From contig CACXQL010000002.1 in assembly GCA_902769805.1 (NCBI GenBank), forward strand, positions 1 through 64,000: a stretch of 64,000 nt of DNA, in the 5' to 3' direction. Below are positions 1-9,799 of the stretch, one piece after another. Each line of letters starts with the position of its first letter. The stretch's first letter is position 1. The notes below the pieces were generated by a model, which saw nothing but the letters and a program-made list of their open reading frames with translations, was not told the DNA's origin and ran no database searches. Both the position numbers and the translations under genes were made by a program. Source of the DNA: an uncultured Prevotellaceae bacterium (GTDB lineage: Bacteria; Bacteroidota; Bacteroidia; Bacteroidales; Bacteroidaceae).

Positions 1-151
1 CGACTTCCTGCTCGGTGAGGTTCGTTACCTCTCTGTTAAGAAGGCTTATCCTAACGAGGCCGAGGAGCTGTTTGCTGAGGCACAGCGTATGGCTCAGCTG
101 CGCTACAAGAGCTATGTCCGCAAGACGCAGGAAGACTGGTCGGCAGAATAA
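1..151 (+). CDS. nifJ: C-terminal end of probable pyruvate:ferredoxin oxidoreductase (partial)
   Basis: The open frame enters from the left edge (codons from base 2) and ends at TAA 149-151, giving the last 49 residues of a protein. The tail, rich in Ala, Glu, Arg and Tyr with a pattern like GEVRYLSVKKAYP followed by an amphipathic helix, resembles the C terminus of the large single-chain pyruvate:ferredoxin (flavodoxin) oxidoreductases of Bacteroidota, which oxidise pyruvate to acetyl-CoA and reduce ferredoxin. None of the iron-sulfur or thiamine-diphosphate domains lie in the window, so the name rests only on this tail. A clear hairpin terminator follows 21 bases after the stop, so this is the last gene of its transcript. 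Confidence 0.6.
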   Translation, partial: DFLLGEVRYLSVKKAYPNEAEELFAEAQRMAQLRYKSYVRKTQEDWSAE

Positions 152-172
152 CCTGTCACTGAAAGTATAACC

Positions 173-206
173 AAGAGAGACGTCCTATTTACTGGGCGTC
201 TCTCTT
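173..206 (+). terminator. Rho-independent terminator after the nifJ-like gene
   Basis: A 13-bp stem (AAGAGAGACGTCC, 173-185, with GGGCGTCTCTCTT, 194-206; one G-T pair) closes an 8-base loop and is followed by a T/A-rich run. It lies just behind the stop at 151 and before the convergent minus-strand truA. Confidence 0.85.
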
Positions 207-239
207 ATATTATAATATAATGAAATAATGCGACAAAGA

Positions 240-296
240 CCCCGTAAAAAGTAGGGCTAAAAACGATCTATCGACCTTCTGGTCGCAAAAACGGGG
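240..296. other. Two-stem inverted repeat in the nifJ-truA gap
   Basis: CCCCGT (240-245) pairs with ACGGGG (291-296), enclosing a small hairpin CGACC-ttct-GGTCG (272-285). It could be the 3' end of the minus-strand truA transcript or a short structured RNA. There is no U-run, so termination is not obvious. The rest of 207-402 shows no gene. Confidence 0.35.
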
Positions 297-402
297 GAAA
301 TAAGGAATACAGATAAAACACTTGTATGACAGAAAAGACAAACACGTTTTTTGACCAATTATCTTGACACTATTCTCCCAGGCAAGGATCAGCCACGTCG
401 TC

Positions 403-1131
403 TCAGTACTCCACCCTTTCTAAGAACAATGCCAGGGCAGGCATTGACTCCCCTGCCTGTGTACGCCGTCCACCTTTAATCACTTCACGGAACTCGTCGA
501 GTGTCATCCGATGGCGTCCTACCTCAATAAGTGTTCCCACGACGGCACGTACCATGTTACGAAGGAAGCGGTTGGCAGTGATTTCGAAATACCATGCATC
601 CGCTGCTGTCTGATGCCACTGCGCTGCTGTGACCTTACATATCGTCGTCTTCACATCACTACCAGCCTTACAGAAAGCCCCAAAGTCGTCATACTCCATC
701 AGAACACCTGCAGCCTCGTTCATCAAGGGAAAGTCAAGGACATAATGTGTCTCCAGCGAGTACATCCGCCTGAACGGGTCTTTCCGGGTGTGGATATAAT
801 AATGATAGGTGCGACGGACAGCTGAGAAACGGGCATGCAGGTCGTCAGCGACCTGCTCTACCCTATTCACACTGATATCTGCCGGCAATACACCGTTGAG
901 TTTCTTCGACAGCTCCTCTGGTTTAAACGACGCGTCAGTATCGAAATGGGCAGCCATCTGACGGGCATGTACACCCGTGTCTGTCCTTCCGGCTCCCGTC
1001 ACTGTTATCTCTTCACGCAACAACAGAGACAAAGCACGTTGCAGTTCTGCCTGCACCGTATTCCCATTGGGTTGCAACTGCCATCCATGGTATGCCGTCC
1101 CGTCGTATGAAAACCACACAAAATATCTCAT
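403..1131 (-). CDS. truA: tRNA pseudouridine(38-40) synthase TruA
   Basis: This 242-residue protein converts uridines 38-40 of the tRNA anticodon arm to pseudouridine. The catalytic Asp is D51 in the motif GAGRTDTGVHA, and the order of conserved blocks (N-terminal FSYDGTAYHGWQ, central RRTYHYYI, C-terminal FLRNMVRAVVG) is that of TruA, at the usual family length. The start chosen is the ATG at 1131, because the family begins with this MRYF segment; the frame stays open further upstream but would run into luxS. It is the downstream partner of luxS, 34 bp away on the same strand. Nothing odd. Confidence 0.95.
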   Translation of the reverse strand: MRYFVWFSYDGTAYHGWQLQPNGNTVQAELQRALSLLLREEITVTGAGRTDTGVHARQMAAHFDTDASFKPEELSKKLNGVLPADISVNRVEQVADDLHARFSAVRRTYHYYIHTRKDPFRRMYSLETHYVLDFPLMNEAAGVLMEYDDFGAFCKAGSDVKTTICKVTAAQWHQTAADAWYFEITANRFLRNMVRAVVGTLIEVGRHRMTLDEFREVIKGGRRTQAGESMPALALFLERVEY

Positions 1132-1165
1132 TTCGAGTATAAAGGTACTATTATGTAAACAATTA

Positions 1166-1660
1166 TTATGCGTCAGCAAACACCTTACCGTCGTCAAGGC
1201 TAATCTGCAACTTGGTATATTCGCAGTGAAAGTCATGTCGCAGACGGTCAAGATAGCGGGAACTCTCCCACTTACACATCGGAAGGTCGTGAAGCAGGTA
1301 GTTACCACATGCCTGTGGTTCTGTGGCAGGAACCTTGTCCTGCGTAAGGATCCACTCAAGACACTCGATGGTCAGTCGACGCATGTCCTCGACAGTATAT
1401 GCTCCCGTCATGATGATATACATACCAGTGAGACAGCCCATAGGTCCAACATAGACGACATCGTCTTTAACCTCACTATTACGGAACCATGTTGCCATGA
1501 GATGTTCCAGGCTATGTATGGCGGCAGGAGCGACTGCCGGTTCCTTATTGGGTTCAGTGATACGCAGGTCAAAAGTGGTGAAACCATTATCTTCACGAGA
1601 TACGTATATGCCCGGTTTTAAGTGTGTGTGATCGATTGTGAAACTTTGTATGACTTCCAT
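1166..1660 (-). CDS. luxS: S-ribosylhomocysteine lyase LuxS (autoinducer-2 synthase)
   Basis: LuxS cleaves S-ribosylhomocysteine to homocysteine and 4,5-dihydroxy-2,3-pentanedione, the autoinducer-2 precursor, as part of the activated methyl cycle. The 164-residue product has the metal ligands H49 and H53 in the HSLEH motif, the third ligand C118 in QACGNY, and the catalytic C76 in GPMGCLTG, with E52 in place as the general base. Length is normal. It sits between the antiporter gene upstream (stop at 1676) and truA downstream, so the three are probably one transcript. No riboswitch is visible in the 15-bp gap upstream. Confidence 0.96.
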   Translation of the reverse strand: MEVIQSFTIDHTHLKPGIYVSREDNGFTTFDLRITEPNKEPAVAPAAIHSLEHLMATWFRNSEVKDDVVYVGPMGCLTGMYIIMTGAYTVEDMRRLTIECLEWILTQDKVPATEPQACGNYLLHDLPMCKWESSRYLDRLRHDFHCEYTKLQISLDDGKVFADA

Positions 1661-1675
1661 ATTATATGTTTTTAA

Positions 1676-3022
1676 TTATTTTTCATCATGAGCACTCATG
1701 TTCTTGATAAACAGATTGACAAGATGTTTCGTGATGAAGGTATGACGGACGGTATGGCGCACCTTGTCTACTAATGAGTTCTTGTCGTCGGATGGGTTAG
1801 CTGCCTTTGCCTCTGCTGCTGCCACTTGCTGCTCGCGTTGGTCGATCTTAGCACGTAAGCTCTCTGAAGCGTGATTATAAAGGAACGTATAGCAGGGTAC
1901 AGCAGCTTTCATAATATAAGGCGTGAGGAAGGTAGTCACTACACTGGATGCCACGATGATAGGATAGATGATTGGATTGAGAACACCCAAGTTAGTACCC
2001 AGCGAAGCGATGATGAACGAGAACTCGCCAATCTGGACAAATGAAAAACTGGTAAGCATAGAGTCACGCATTGTCTGTCCGCCCCACCAGCAACCCAAAG
2101 TGCCAAAGAGAATCATTCCGAAGATAATTACCAGGCTGACCCAGAGTATGCTGTACCAATATTCCGCCAATGATGACGGATTGATCAGCATACCCACAGA
2201 TATGAAGAAGATAGCAGCAAAGACATTCTTCAGCGGTGTCATCAGTTTTTCGATACGATGCGACTCCACTGTCTCGGCAAGGATAGAACCCATCACAAAA
2301 GCACCGAGTGCACTGCTGAACCCAGCTTCTTCTGCTGTCAGCACCATACCTAAGCACAGGCCCAAGGCGAGGATGATAAGCGTCTCGTCATTCAGATGTT
2401 TTTTCACTTTTCGTATCAGTGTCGGGATTATCAGTATTCCGCAGACGAACCATGCCGCGAGCGTAATGGCAAGATCAAAGACCTTACTTGCCAACTCGGC
2501 ACCCTCGAACTGATGGCGGATGGCGATACTGGAGAGCAATACCATCAGTACCACAGCCACCACATCCTCCACGATAAGGATGCTGGTCGCTCCCTTGACG
2601 AAACGCTCCTTACTCAAGCCTGCCTCTTCAATAGCCTTCATCACAATAGTGGTGCTCGACATACAAAGCATGCCTGCCAGAAACAGGGAGTTGACCATAT
2701 CAAAGTCAGCATCCTTTCCTACACCGTAGCCAAGGAGCATCATACCCACGATGATTGTCAACGCACCAATTGCTGCCACTTTGCCGCTACTGATGAGGTT
2801 CTTCAGGCGGAACTCCAGACCGATACAGAATAACACAAACAGCACACCGATGTCGCCCCATGACTTCACATTGTCCGCATTCACAAAGGTCTCGCCAAAC
2901 AGATACGGACCAACCAAGACTCCTGCAACGATATACCCCAGCACCACTGGCTGCTTTAACAACTTAAACAAAATACTGACTACAGCTGCTGTAATCATCA
3001 AAATGTATAAATCTTGTACCAT
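1676..3022 (-). CDS. CPA2-family cation:proton antiporter (membrane domain only)
   Basis: A 448-residue membrane protein of the Na_H_Exchanger/KefB type, with about a dozen hydrophobic helices spread over residues 5-385 and a basic, charged cytoplasmic tail of about 60 residues. It should exchange Na+ or K+ for protons across the inner membrane. The family block VLGYIVAGVLVGP near residue 27 and the LFVLFCIGLEF helix are clear. The TrkA-N/RCK nucleotide-binding domain of KefB/KefC is missing, so control by glutathione adducts or NAD is not expected. It is upstream of luxS with a 15-bp gap. The exact ion cannot be read from sequence. Confidence 0.88.
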   Translation of the reverse strand: MVQDLYILMITAAVVSILFKLLKQPVVLGYIVAGVLVGPYLFGETFVNADNVKSWGDIGVLFVLFCIGLEFRLKNLISSGKVAAIGALTIIVGMMLLGYGVGKDADFDMVNSLFLAGMLCMSSTTIVMKAIEEAGLSKERFVKGATSILIVEDVVAVVLMVLLSSIAIRHQFEGAELASKVFDLAITLAAWFVCGILIIPTLIRKVKKHLNDETLIILALGLCLGMVLTAEEAGFSSALGAFVMGSILAETVESHRIEKLMTPLKNVFAAIFFISVGMLINPSSLAEYWYSILWVSLVIIFGMILFGTLGCWWGGQTMRDSMLTSFSFVQIGEFSFIIASLGTNLGVLNPIIYPIIVASSVVTTFLTPYIMKAAVPCYTFLYNHASESLRAKIDQREQQVAAAEAKAANPSDDKNSLVDKVRHTVRHTFITKHLVNLFIKNMSAHDEK

Positions 3023-3149
3023 ACTTAATATATATTTAAATCATTTTGTCTTTCTTCGCTACTGCGTAAAGCATGCTATAGAGCGTATCTTCCCGAATCT
3101 GGTTGTACATGATTGACGAACGCTATATGATAGAATTGCTCTCTTCTTG

Positions 3150-5678
3150 TTATTCCTTGACAATGTTCTTCAGTGCGGAACCAAAGATGATATACTGTGT
3201 GTTACCCGCAATTGTACCCTCGTTCTGTCCCCAGAGGAAAGGCCAGTCGTCATAGTTCTCAAAGTGGTCGGGCTTACGGAACAGCAGACCTGGAGCCACA
3301 TTACCTGGAATGAACGAGAAGTCGGCACGGTTATTACCATAGAACACCTGCTTCGGTCTGGCAGCACCTACGACAGCTACGAACGAGTAGTTATGATAGG
3401 GATGACAACCGTAGAGCCAGTTGGAGACACGATAGACCTCATCCTTGCTGACGATGTCAGGATAATAGATATGGGCATAGTTGACGGTGATACCGAAATT
3501 CAGTACAGCATTGACACCTGCCCAGTTGCCTAATCCGATGGGGACACCATAGGGGTTCTGTGTATCGAAGCCTTTGATATATGCCTCATATTTCTCCACA
3601 TACGGACGGAGTTTCTGTTTATAGGAGTCATCCATATAGGGAACAGCATCGAGGGCTGTCTGCATCGTGTTAGCCACGTTGAGGTCAAGAGCATCCCATA
3701 ACTGTTGCTCGAAATTGTCAAGGTACTGTTTCTCCTTTGTCGCAGCAAAGAGTTGAAGGTTTGTTGCCAGGTCACCCCGACGGTTGTTACGTCTCCGCTG
3801 TACGTTATTATTACTGTTACGTTGACTCATCAGTTCCGTTGCCTCCTGCATCAGTCGCTTCGACTGTTTCAGGGCACGGTCTGCAAGGTCGTCGTTATAT
3901 CCTGTGAGGGCACGACTGGCGGCAGCAAACATCGTGGCAGCCTGGAAATCAAGACTGGGGTTGCGAGTGGTGAATGCCCACATATCATCGGGAGTACCGC
4001 TACGTTTGCCGTCAGCAGACACCTCATAGGGTCTCAGGCTCGGGTCATAATGCAGACCGTCTGTAATGCTGGCAGCATCACCGAGATGGTGATAGTTATC
4101 GAGGATGGAGTTAGAGAGTGTCGATGCCATATGTCCGATCTGCTCAGCCTGTGCCACGAGGTTCAGGGTTCCATGTTCAATGAACTGCAGGATGTCTGGA
4201 GTGCCGTCAGGACGGTGTAAGTCGACATAACGTTGTTTCTGGCTGACGAAGGTCTCGTCACGCTGTGGCTTGAAGAGCTCCCATGTACGGATGAAGTTCT
4301 GTACCACACTGATATTCGAGCCCGTCTCGATATCGAAGTCGCCTGCATCAAAGAAGCCACCGATATTCAAACCAGGAATCAGTTCATACGGTTTATATTT
4401 CGTATCTGTTGTTGCACCCTGTGAGTGAAGGTCGAAATGGTCGCTGGGAGGTGCCTGCAGATACCCTTCCTTAAACGGTTCACCATGCCAGGTACGATAG
4501 CCCTCGTTCACATACATGTGATTCATGTGGATAGGTACCCACACATCCGTCGTAGCATCGGTAATCTTATCATAGACATGCTCGTCGATGAGGAAATCAT
4601 TGGTTTTTGTATCACCATATTGGATATAATAGACTCCGGGCTGCTTGACGGAGGAGAAATCGAACTTCACATATTGATATTTAAAATAAGGACCCCATGA
4701 TTGGATATCTCCAGTATATACCTGTTCCTTCGTGCCATCGGGATTGATGCGCATAAGCGCTGCGGTAGCCTTGGGCGGGTCTTTCTTGTCCAGTTCAATG
4801 ACAGCCACCTTCGGCTGCTCTGGGATATAGCCTATCTGAGAGAAACCGATATTGGGCTCACGAATCCAACCAGGAATGGCATGAGGCTCCACCGTCCATG
4901 TGATGACCTTACCGGTCTTTCCCTTGGGGAGTACGCTACGTAACACATACCATCCGTTCTGGGCAAGGATACGTCCGTCGTACAGCCTCAACTCAGCATC
5001 GTCGCTACTGATACGGATCATCCGTTCAGGAGCATCCGTCGCCATAATGATCTGATGTCCTGTCTCAATAGGCAGTGGATCGATAAAACGTCCGGTACCT
5101 CTGTCGTCATAGGTCTTGAAACCCTTGAACTGACGTGGTTTCTCACTATTAGGGCGAGTGATTGTCTGACTGGTAGCATAACGTGGCAAACGACCTAAGC
5201 GTCCATCCATCGTGAAAGTCTTCAACCAGTATTGTGAAGGCAGGAACTCCATGTTAAAACCAGCGTCACCAGCCAGTTTCTCAGGTACGGGTTTGTCAAG
5301 CCAGACAGCAATCTCCACAGCCTTTCCTTTCGCCGTAACCACTATGCGACTGTCGAAGTCGTAGTCATCATAGCGTAAGCTCACCTCAATACTGCCGTCC
5401 TCTCGATTCACCTTCCGGTTTGTCATCTTCGGGACAAGGTCCCATTGCTCTGGCGTGTTATTCAGTCGGATGGCACCACCTTGTACGGTACGCACTCCAT
5501 GATGGATGATTTCAATGCCAGAGTTCTTCTCGTCATTGAAGCCACCGTTAAAGCTGTTGCTGAACACCAGCACATTCACTCCCTGACGCTCGAAATACTC
5601 AAGATCATTCAGTTGTAAGTCCTGTGCATGACAAAAGGTCACCGTTATCAGCATCATGAATAAAAGCAGTCTTTTCAT
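3150..5678 (-). CDS. Secreted GH9 endoglucanase with N-terminal beta domains
   Basis: An 842-residue exported glycoside hydrolase. Residues 1-19 form a signal peptide ending in HAQ. About 250 residues of beta-rich, unassigned sequence come next, then a CelD_N-type immunoglobulin-like module (roughly 275-365, with IGFSQIGYIP), then the GH9 (alpha/alpha)6 barrel. Catalytic features: the DAGD motif at 444-447 (nucleophilic-water base), a late CHPYHNYSF block, and the proton-donor Glu E820 in GQNEGTIAG. All catalytic residues are kept, so it should cleave beta-1,4-glucan or a related glucan. It is transcribed alone toward the antiporter gene, 127 bp away. No Bacteroidota promoter was found directly upstream. 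Substrate is inferred. Confidence 0.9.
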   Translation of the reverse strand: MKRLLLFMMLITVTFCHAQDLQLNDLEYFERQGVNVLVFSNSFNGGFNDEKNSGIEIIHHGVRTVQGGAIRLNNTPEQWDLVPKMTNRKVNREDGSIEVSLRYDDYDFDSRIVVTAKGKAVEIAVWLDKPVPEKLAGDAGFNMEFLPSQYWLKTFTMDGRLGRLPRYATSQTITRPNSEKPRQFKGFKTYDDRGTGRFIDPLPIETGHQIIMATDAPERMIRISSDDAELRLYDGRILAQNGWYVLRSVLPKGKTGKVITWTVEPHAIPGWIREPNIGFSQIGYIPEQPKVAVIELDKKDPPKATAALMRINPDGTKEQVYTGDIQSWGPYFKYQYVKFDFSSVKQPGVYYIQYGDTKTNDFLIDEHVYDKITDATTDVWVPIHMNHMYVNEGYRTWHGEPFKEGYLQAPPSDHFDLHSQGATTDTKYKPYELIPGLNIGGFFDAGDFDIETGSNISVVQNFIRTWELFKPQRDETFVSQKQRYVDLHRPDGTPDILQFIEHGTLNLVAQAEQIGHMASTLSNSILDNYHHLGDAASITDGLHYDPSLRPYEVSADGKRSGTPDDMWAFTTRNPSLDFQAATMFAAASRALTGYNDDLADRALKQSKRLMQEATELMSQRNSNNNVQRRRNNRRGDLATNLQLFAATKEKQYLDNFEQQLWDALDLNVANTMQTALDAVPYMDDSYKQKLRPYVEKYEAYIKGFDTQNPYGVPIGLGNWAGVNAVLNFGITVNYAHIYYPDIVSKDEVYRVSNWLYGCHPYHNYSFVAVVGAARPKQVFYGNNRADFSFIPGNVAPGLLFRKPDHFENYDDWPFLWGQNEGTIAGNTQYIIFGSALKNIVKE

Positions 5679-5730
5679 CTTCGTTTAGTCTTTGTTTTTC
5701 TTTTAGTAATTATATCTTTTTATAATTAAA

Positions 5731-5768
5731 AAAAGGAGAAACGAGTCAGGAGGCTCATTTCTCCTTTT
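5731..5768 (-). terminator. Terminator of the ATP synthase operon
   Basis: A 15-bp imperfect stem (AAAAGGAGAAACGAG with CTCATTTCTCCTTTT, one mismatch) in the gap after atpG. Read on the minus strand it ends in a run of Ts, which marks the end of the nhaD-pfkA-atp transcript. Confidence 0.88.
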
Positions 5769-5785
5769 ATAATGATAAGCTATCG

Positions 5786-6757
5786 TCAGTTATTCACACT
5801 TCCACCTACGATGTCAAGCAGTTCATTTGTAATAGCCTGCTGACGTCCCTTATTATATTGCAAGTTCAACTGGCGTAACAGCTCGTCAGCATTATCCGTA
5901 GCCGTCTGCATGGCAACCATGCGAGCGGCATGCTCGGAAGCAACACTATCGAGCAAGGCAGTATAGAGCATCAGGTGTGCCATCTTCGGCAATAACTGTG
6001 ACAGCACGGTATTCATATCGGGCTCCACAATGAAATTGTCATTCAGCGGAACGACGCCATTCTCACCCTTTACTTGCTTACGCTTGCCACGACGTTTCAA
6101 GTAGTCCTGTGCCTTCTTTGTCACTATATTAGTGGTCAGGTCACGCTCATGATCTCGTTCCAACTCACTCTCCAAGTCAATAGGCAGGAAAGTCTTAGTG
6201 GTGAGAATCTGTGAACCGGCACTCTTGAAATGGTGGTAGATAAGTTCTACTCTGTCAACCTCTCCATCGGCAAAGCGCGTACCTAACTCCATCGCCAAGT
6301 CAATACACTGACGAGCATTGGGCTTGTCAATCATGTCAGCATAGTTGCCCATGACGTGATAACCCAGTTTCTGAGCCTTTTCTGCCACCTTACGACCAAT
6401 GGGATAGATATCGACATTCTCCTTGCCGATCTCTTCACTTAACTCATCAACAGCATGCTGCATCTTCTTGATAATGTTGGCATTAAAACCACCACAAAGG
6501 GAAGAGTTGCTGGAGAATACAACCAAGGCTACCCGCTTGACTGGACGTTCCTGGTCAAAGATGGTCTGTGCCTCTGCCTCCGCTGCCAAGAATGACTTCA
6601 GGATATGCTCCAACATCGTCTCATAGGGCAGCATATTCTGTATGGCAACCTGTGCATGATGGAGTTTCGACGATGCCACCATTTTCATCGCACTGGTAAT
6701 CTTACGAGTGCTTTGAACACTGGCTATACGTCCTTTGATTTCCTTCAGACTCGGCAT
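5786..6757 (-). CDS. atpG: F1Fo ATP synthase gamma subunit
   Basis: The 323-residue central-stalk subunit that rotates inside the alpha3beta3 ring. The N-terminal helix (MPSLKEIKGRIASVQSTRKI) and the C-terminal helix with SEHAARMVAMQTATDNA, ending in a NKGRQQAITNE block, are the two coiled stalk helices typical of the family. It is some 30 residues longer than the E. coli protein; the extra length includes a basic stretch (KRRGKRKQVKGENG, about 200-220) between the globular domain and the C-terminal helix. Last gene of the operon, 6 bp after atpA and followed by the terminator at 5731-5768. Confidence 0.96.
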   Translation of the reverse strand: MPSLKEIKGRIASVQSTRKITSAMKMVASSKLHHAQVAIQNMLPYETMLEHILKSFLAAEAEAQTIFDQERPVKRVALVVFSSNSSLCGGFNANIIKKMQHAVDELSEEIGKENVDIYPIGRKVAEKAQKLGYHVMGNYADMIDKPNARQCIDLAMELGTRFADGEVDRVELIYHHFKSAGSQILTTKTFLPIDLESELERDHERDLTTNIVTKKAQDYLKRRGKRKQVKGENGVVPLNDNFIVEPDMNTVLSQLLPKMAHLMLYTALLDSVASEHAARMVAMQTATDNADELLRQLNLQYNKGRQQAITNELLDIVGGSVNN

Positions 6758-6763
6758 AGGCTA

Positions 6764-8350
6764 TCAAGATTTGTATGTCCCGGCGATATCAGCCATGACA
6801 GCCTCAATCTTCTGGGTTGTCTCATCATCAATCTTACCAGCACCCAGTGTCTCAATCACTTCGGGGGAAGCAGAACGCAACTTATCGAGGAAAGCACTCT
6901 GACACTCACGTACCTTTTCAATAGGTACCTCACGCATCAGACCATGCACTCCACAATACAGGATAGCCACCTGCTCGCCTACGGGCATAGGACTATATTG
7001 CGGCTGTATCAACAACTGGTTATTCTTACGACCGCGGTCCAATGTCATTGCCGTTACCGCATCCATATCACTGGAGAATTTCGAGAAAGCCTCCAACTCA
7101 CGATACTGGGCCTGGTCAATCTTTAATGTACCAGCCACTTTCTTCATGGACTTGATCTGTGCGGAACCACCCACACGGCTCACAGAGATACCAACGTTGA
7201 TAGCAGGACGGAAACCTTGGTTGAAGAGGTCACTCTCCAAGAATATCTGTCCGTCGGTGATGGATATCACATTCGTCGGGATATACGCGGACACGTCACC
7301 TGCCTGTGTCTCGATGATAGGCAGGGCGGTAAGTGAACCACCACCCTTCACATGTCCCTTCATACACTCGGGCAGGTCATTCATCTGCTCTGTCACCTCC
7401 TGTTGCTCGTTCATCTTGGCTGCACGCTCCAACAGACGGGAGTGGAGATAGAACACATCACCGGGATAGGCTTCACGACCAGAGGGACGACGCAGAATCA
7501 GTGATACCTCACGATAAGCGACAGCCTGTTTCGAGAGGTCATCGTAAACGACCAGTGCCGGCAGACCACGGTCACGGAAATACTCACCGATAGCAGCACC
7601 TGCGAATGGTGCATAATACTGCATAGCAGCAGGATCAGCAGCTGTAGCAGCTACAATGATCGTATATGGCATAGCACCATGCTCCTTCAGTGTCTGAACG
7701 AGGGTAGCAACAGTAGATGCCTTCTGACCAATAGCTACATAGATACAATAGACAGGCTTGCCTGCCTCATAAAAACTCTTTTGGTTGATGATGGTGTCAA
7801 CGGCAATGGCGGTCTTACCCGTCTGACGGTCACCGATAATCAACTCACGTTGTCCACGACCAATAGGAATCATCGAGTCGATAGCCTTCAGACCCGTCTG
7901 CAACGGCTCTTTTACTGGCTGACGATAGATGACACCAGGAGCCTTACGGTCGAGCGGCATCTCAAAGGAATCCTTCAGGTCGATATCACCCATGCCGTCA
8001 ACAGCCTGTCCTAACGGGTTGATGACACGTCCCAGCATGTTGTCATTGACACGGATGGAAGCAATACGCTTAGTACGCTTCACCACCTGTCCTTCCTTGA
8101 TGCCTGCCGTAGGACCAAGGAGCACGCAACCGACATTGTCTTCCTCCAGGTTCATCACGATAGCCATCGTACCATTCTCGAACTCCAGCAACTCATTGGC
8201 TTCAGCATTACGGAGACCATAGATACGAGCCACACCATCACTGACGGTGAGGACAGTACCTACTTCATCAAATTTCTCCTCACTGGAGATACCCTGTAAC
8301 TGGTCGAGGAGTACCTGGGATACTTCGCTTGGTTTAATTTTATCTGACAT
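6764..8350 (-). CDS. atpA: F1Fo ATP synthase alpha subunit
   Basis: A 528-residue F1 subunit with the non-catalytic nucleotide site. Walker A is GDRQTGKT at 173-180. The beta-barrel N-terminal domain, central RecA-like fold and C-terminal helical bundle are all present, and length fits the family. It lies between atpH and atpG. Together with atpD it forms the catalytic hexamer. No anomalies seen. Confidence 0.97.
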   Translation of the reverse strand: MSDKIKPSEVSQVLLDQLQGISSEEKFDEVGTVLTVSDGVARIYGLRNAEANELLEFENGTMAIVMNLEEDNVGCVLLGPTAGIKEGQVVKRTKRIASIRVNDNMLGRVINPLGQAVDGMGDIDLKDSFEMPLDRKAPGVIYRQPVKEPLQTGLKAIDSMIPIGRGQRELIIGDRQTGKTAIAVDTIINQKSFYEAGKPVYCIYVAIGQKASTVATLVQTLKEHGAMPYTIIVAATAADPAAMQYYAPFAGAAIGEYFRDRGLPALVVYDDLSKQAVAYREVSLILRRPSGREAYPGDVFYLHSRLLERAAKMNEQQEVTEQMNDLPECMKGHVKGGGSLTALPIIETQAGDVSAYIPTNVISITDGQIFLESDLFNQGFRPAINVGISVSRVGGSAQIKSMKKVAGTLKIDQAQYRELEAFSKFSSDMDAVTAMTLDRGRKNNQLLIQPQYSPMPVGEQVAILYCGVHGLMREVPIEKVRECQSAFLDKLRSASPEVIETLGAGKIDDETTQKIEAVMADIAGTYKS

Positions 8351-8399
8351 TATTATTTCTTTTTCGTTATTACGTTATAACGGTACATCGTTATTACGC

Positions 8400-8936
8400 T
8401 TATTTAGTTAATTGAGTGAGGATTGTGTTGAGCTTCGAGCGGACACTGGCATCCATACGGAAGGTGTCGTATTCGAGGATGAAACCACCGATAATATCGG
8501 GGTTCACCTCTGTCTCAAACTCCACAGTACCATTAGTCTTACTCTCCACCATCTGGCGCATCTTCTGCTCCGTCTGGGCAGACACACGCGCTGCAGTGGT
8601 GAGTTTTCCGCGGATGACATTCTTCTGCTTACGATAGAGCGTGACATATGAGTTCGCCATAAACTGTATGACGTTCTCACGGTCCTCTTTCAGTACAAGG
8701 GATATGAAACTCTTTGTCAGCATACAGGGTTTCTCGCCTGCAGCTGTCTGTAAGAGTGTCTCCTTCTTGTCCTTGGAGAGCATGGGATTATCTATCGTCT
8801 GACGTAGCTGTGGCACCTCCAGATAACTATTGGCTAGGGTCATCATCTCCTGATAGACCTTATCCTCGAGTTTTTGGTCAGTAGCACTCTTCAGCAACGC
8901 CCTGGCATACCTTACCGATATTACTCCGATATCCAT
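8400..8936 (-). CDS. atpH: F1Fo ATP synthase delta subunit
   Basis: A 178-residue peripheral-stalk subunit (OSCP family) that ties the b-subunit stalk to the top of F1. The start MDIGVISVRYARALL is the usual N-terminal helix, and the C-terminal GGFILEYDTFRMDASVRSKL block (about 150-170) is diagnostic. It overlaps nothing; atpF ends 4 bp upstream and atpA starts 49 bp downstream. Confidence 0.95.
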   Translation of the reverse strand: MDIGVISVRYARALLKSATDQKLEDKVYQEMMTLANSYLEVPQLRQTIDNPMLSKDKKETLLQTAAGEKPCMLTKSFISLVLKEDRENVIQFMANSYVTLYRKQKNVIRGKLTTAARVSAQTEQKMRQMVESKTNGTVEFETEVNPDIIGGFILEYDTFRMDASVRSKLNTILTQLTK

Positions 8937-8940
8937 AGGC

Positions 8941-9435
8941 TTAGTTTACAGAGACATCATCCAGCATACGGTCAATCAAATCCATCTGTGCCTTGTCGTC
9001 TTGCAGGTTCTTGCGGAGTACCTTCTCAGCGATATCCACGCTGAGCGTAGCTACTTGCTTGCGGATGTCAGCAATGGCAGCTTTCTTCTCCTGTTCGATG
9101 GCAGCTTTCGCATCCTCCAACAAACGGGCACCTTCTACCCTCGCCTTCTCCTGCGCTTTCTCTACGATGGCATCACGTGTCTCAGCAGCCTCCCTGAGTA
9201 TCTGAGCCTGTTTCTCACGTGCCTCCTGTAAGATGGATTCACCTTCTTTCTGAATATTCGCCAGTCGCTCGTTCGCTTCATGAGCTTTCTGCAACGACGA
9301 GTCAATGTAGTCCTTACGGTCAAGCTCCATCTTTACGATAACAGGGAAGCCCCATTTCCGCAGAATGAAAAAGACCACAAGGAAGACAATGGTCATCCAG
9401 AACAGTAATCCAAAAGCAGGTGTTATTAATGACAT
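8941..9435 (-). CDS. atpF: F1Fo ATP synthase b subunit
   Basis: A 164-residue stator subunit: one N-terminal membrane helix (about 5-27) followed by a long charged coiled coil rich in Ala, Glu, Lys and Arg that reaches the delta subunit. It begins MSLITPAFGLLFWM as in other Bacteroidota. Only one b gene is present, so the stator is a homodimer. It lies between atpE and atpH. Confidence 0.95.
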   Translation of the reverse strand: MSLITPAFGLLFWMTIVFLVVFFILRKWGFPVIVKMELDRKDYIDSSLQKAHEANERLANIQKEGESILQEAREKQAQILREAAETRDAIVEKAQEKARVEGARLLEDAKAAIEQEKKAAIADIRKQVATLSVDIAEKVLRKNLQDDKAQMDLIDRMLDDVSVN

Positions 9436-9481
9436 AAGCTGTGATTGAAGTTACACAATTTGTTCAAACGATACTGTACAC

Positions 9482-9733
<252 letters not shown>

Positions 9734-9799
9734 TTAAATTGTTAATATATTATTAAATCTTTCACTCTATAACCTTATATAATTATATATACATTATCA

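Noticed and set aside
1132..1359. Longer N terminus for TruA
   Set aside because: The open frame upstream would overlap luxS and carries no family sequence; TruA starts at MRYFVWFSYDG.
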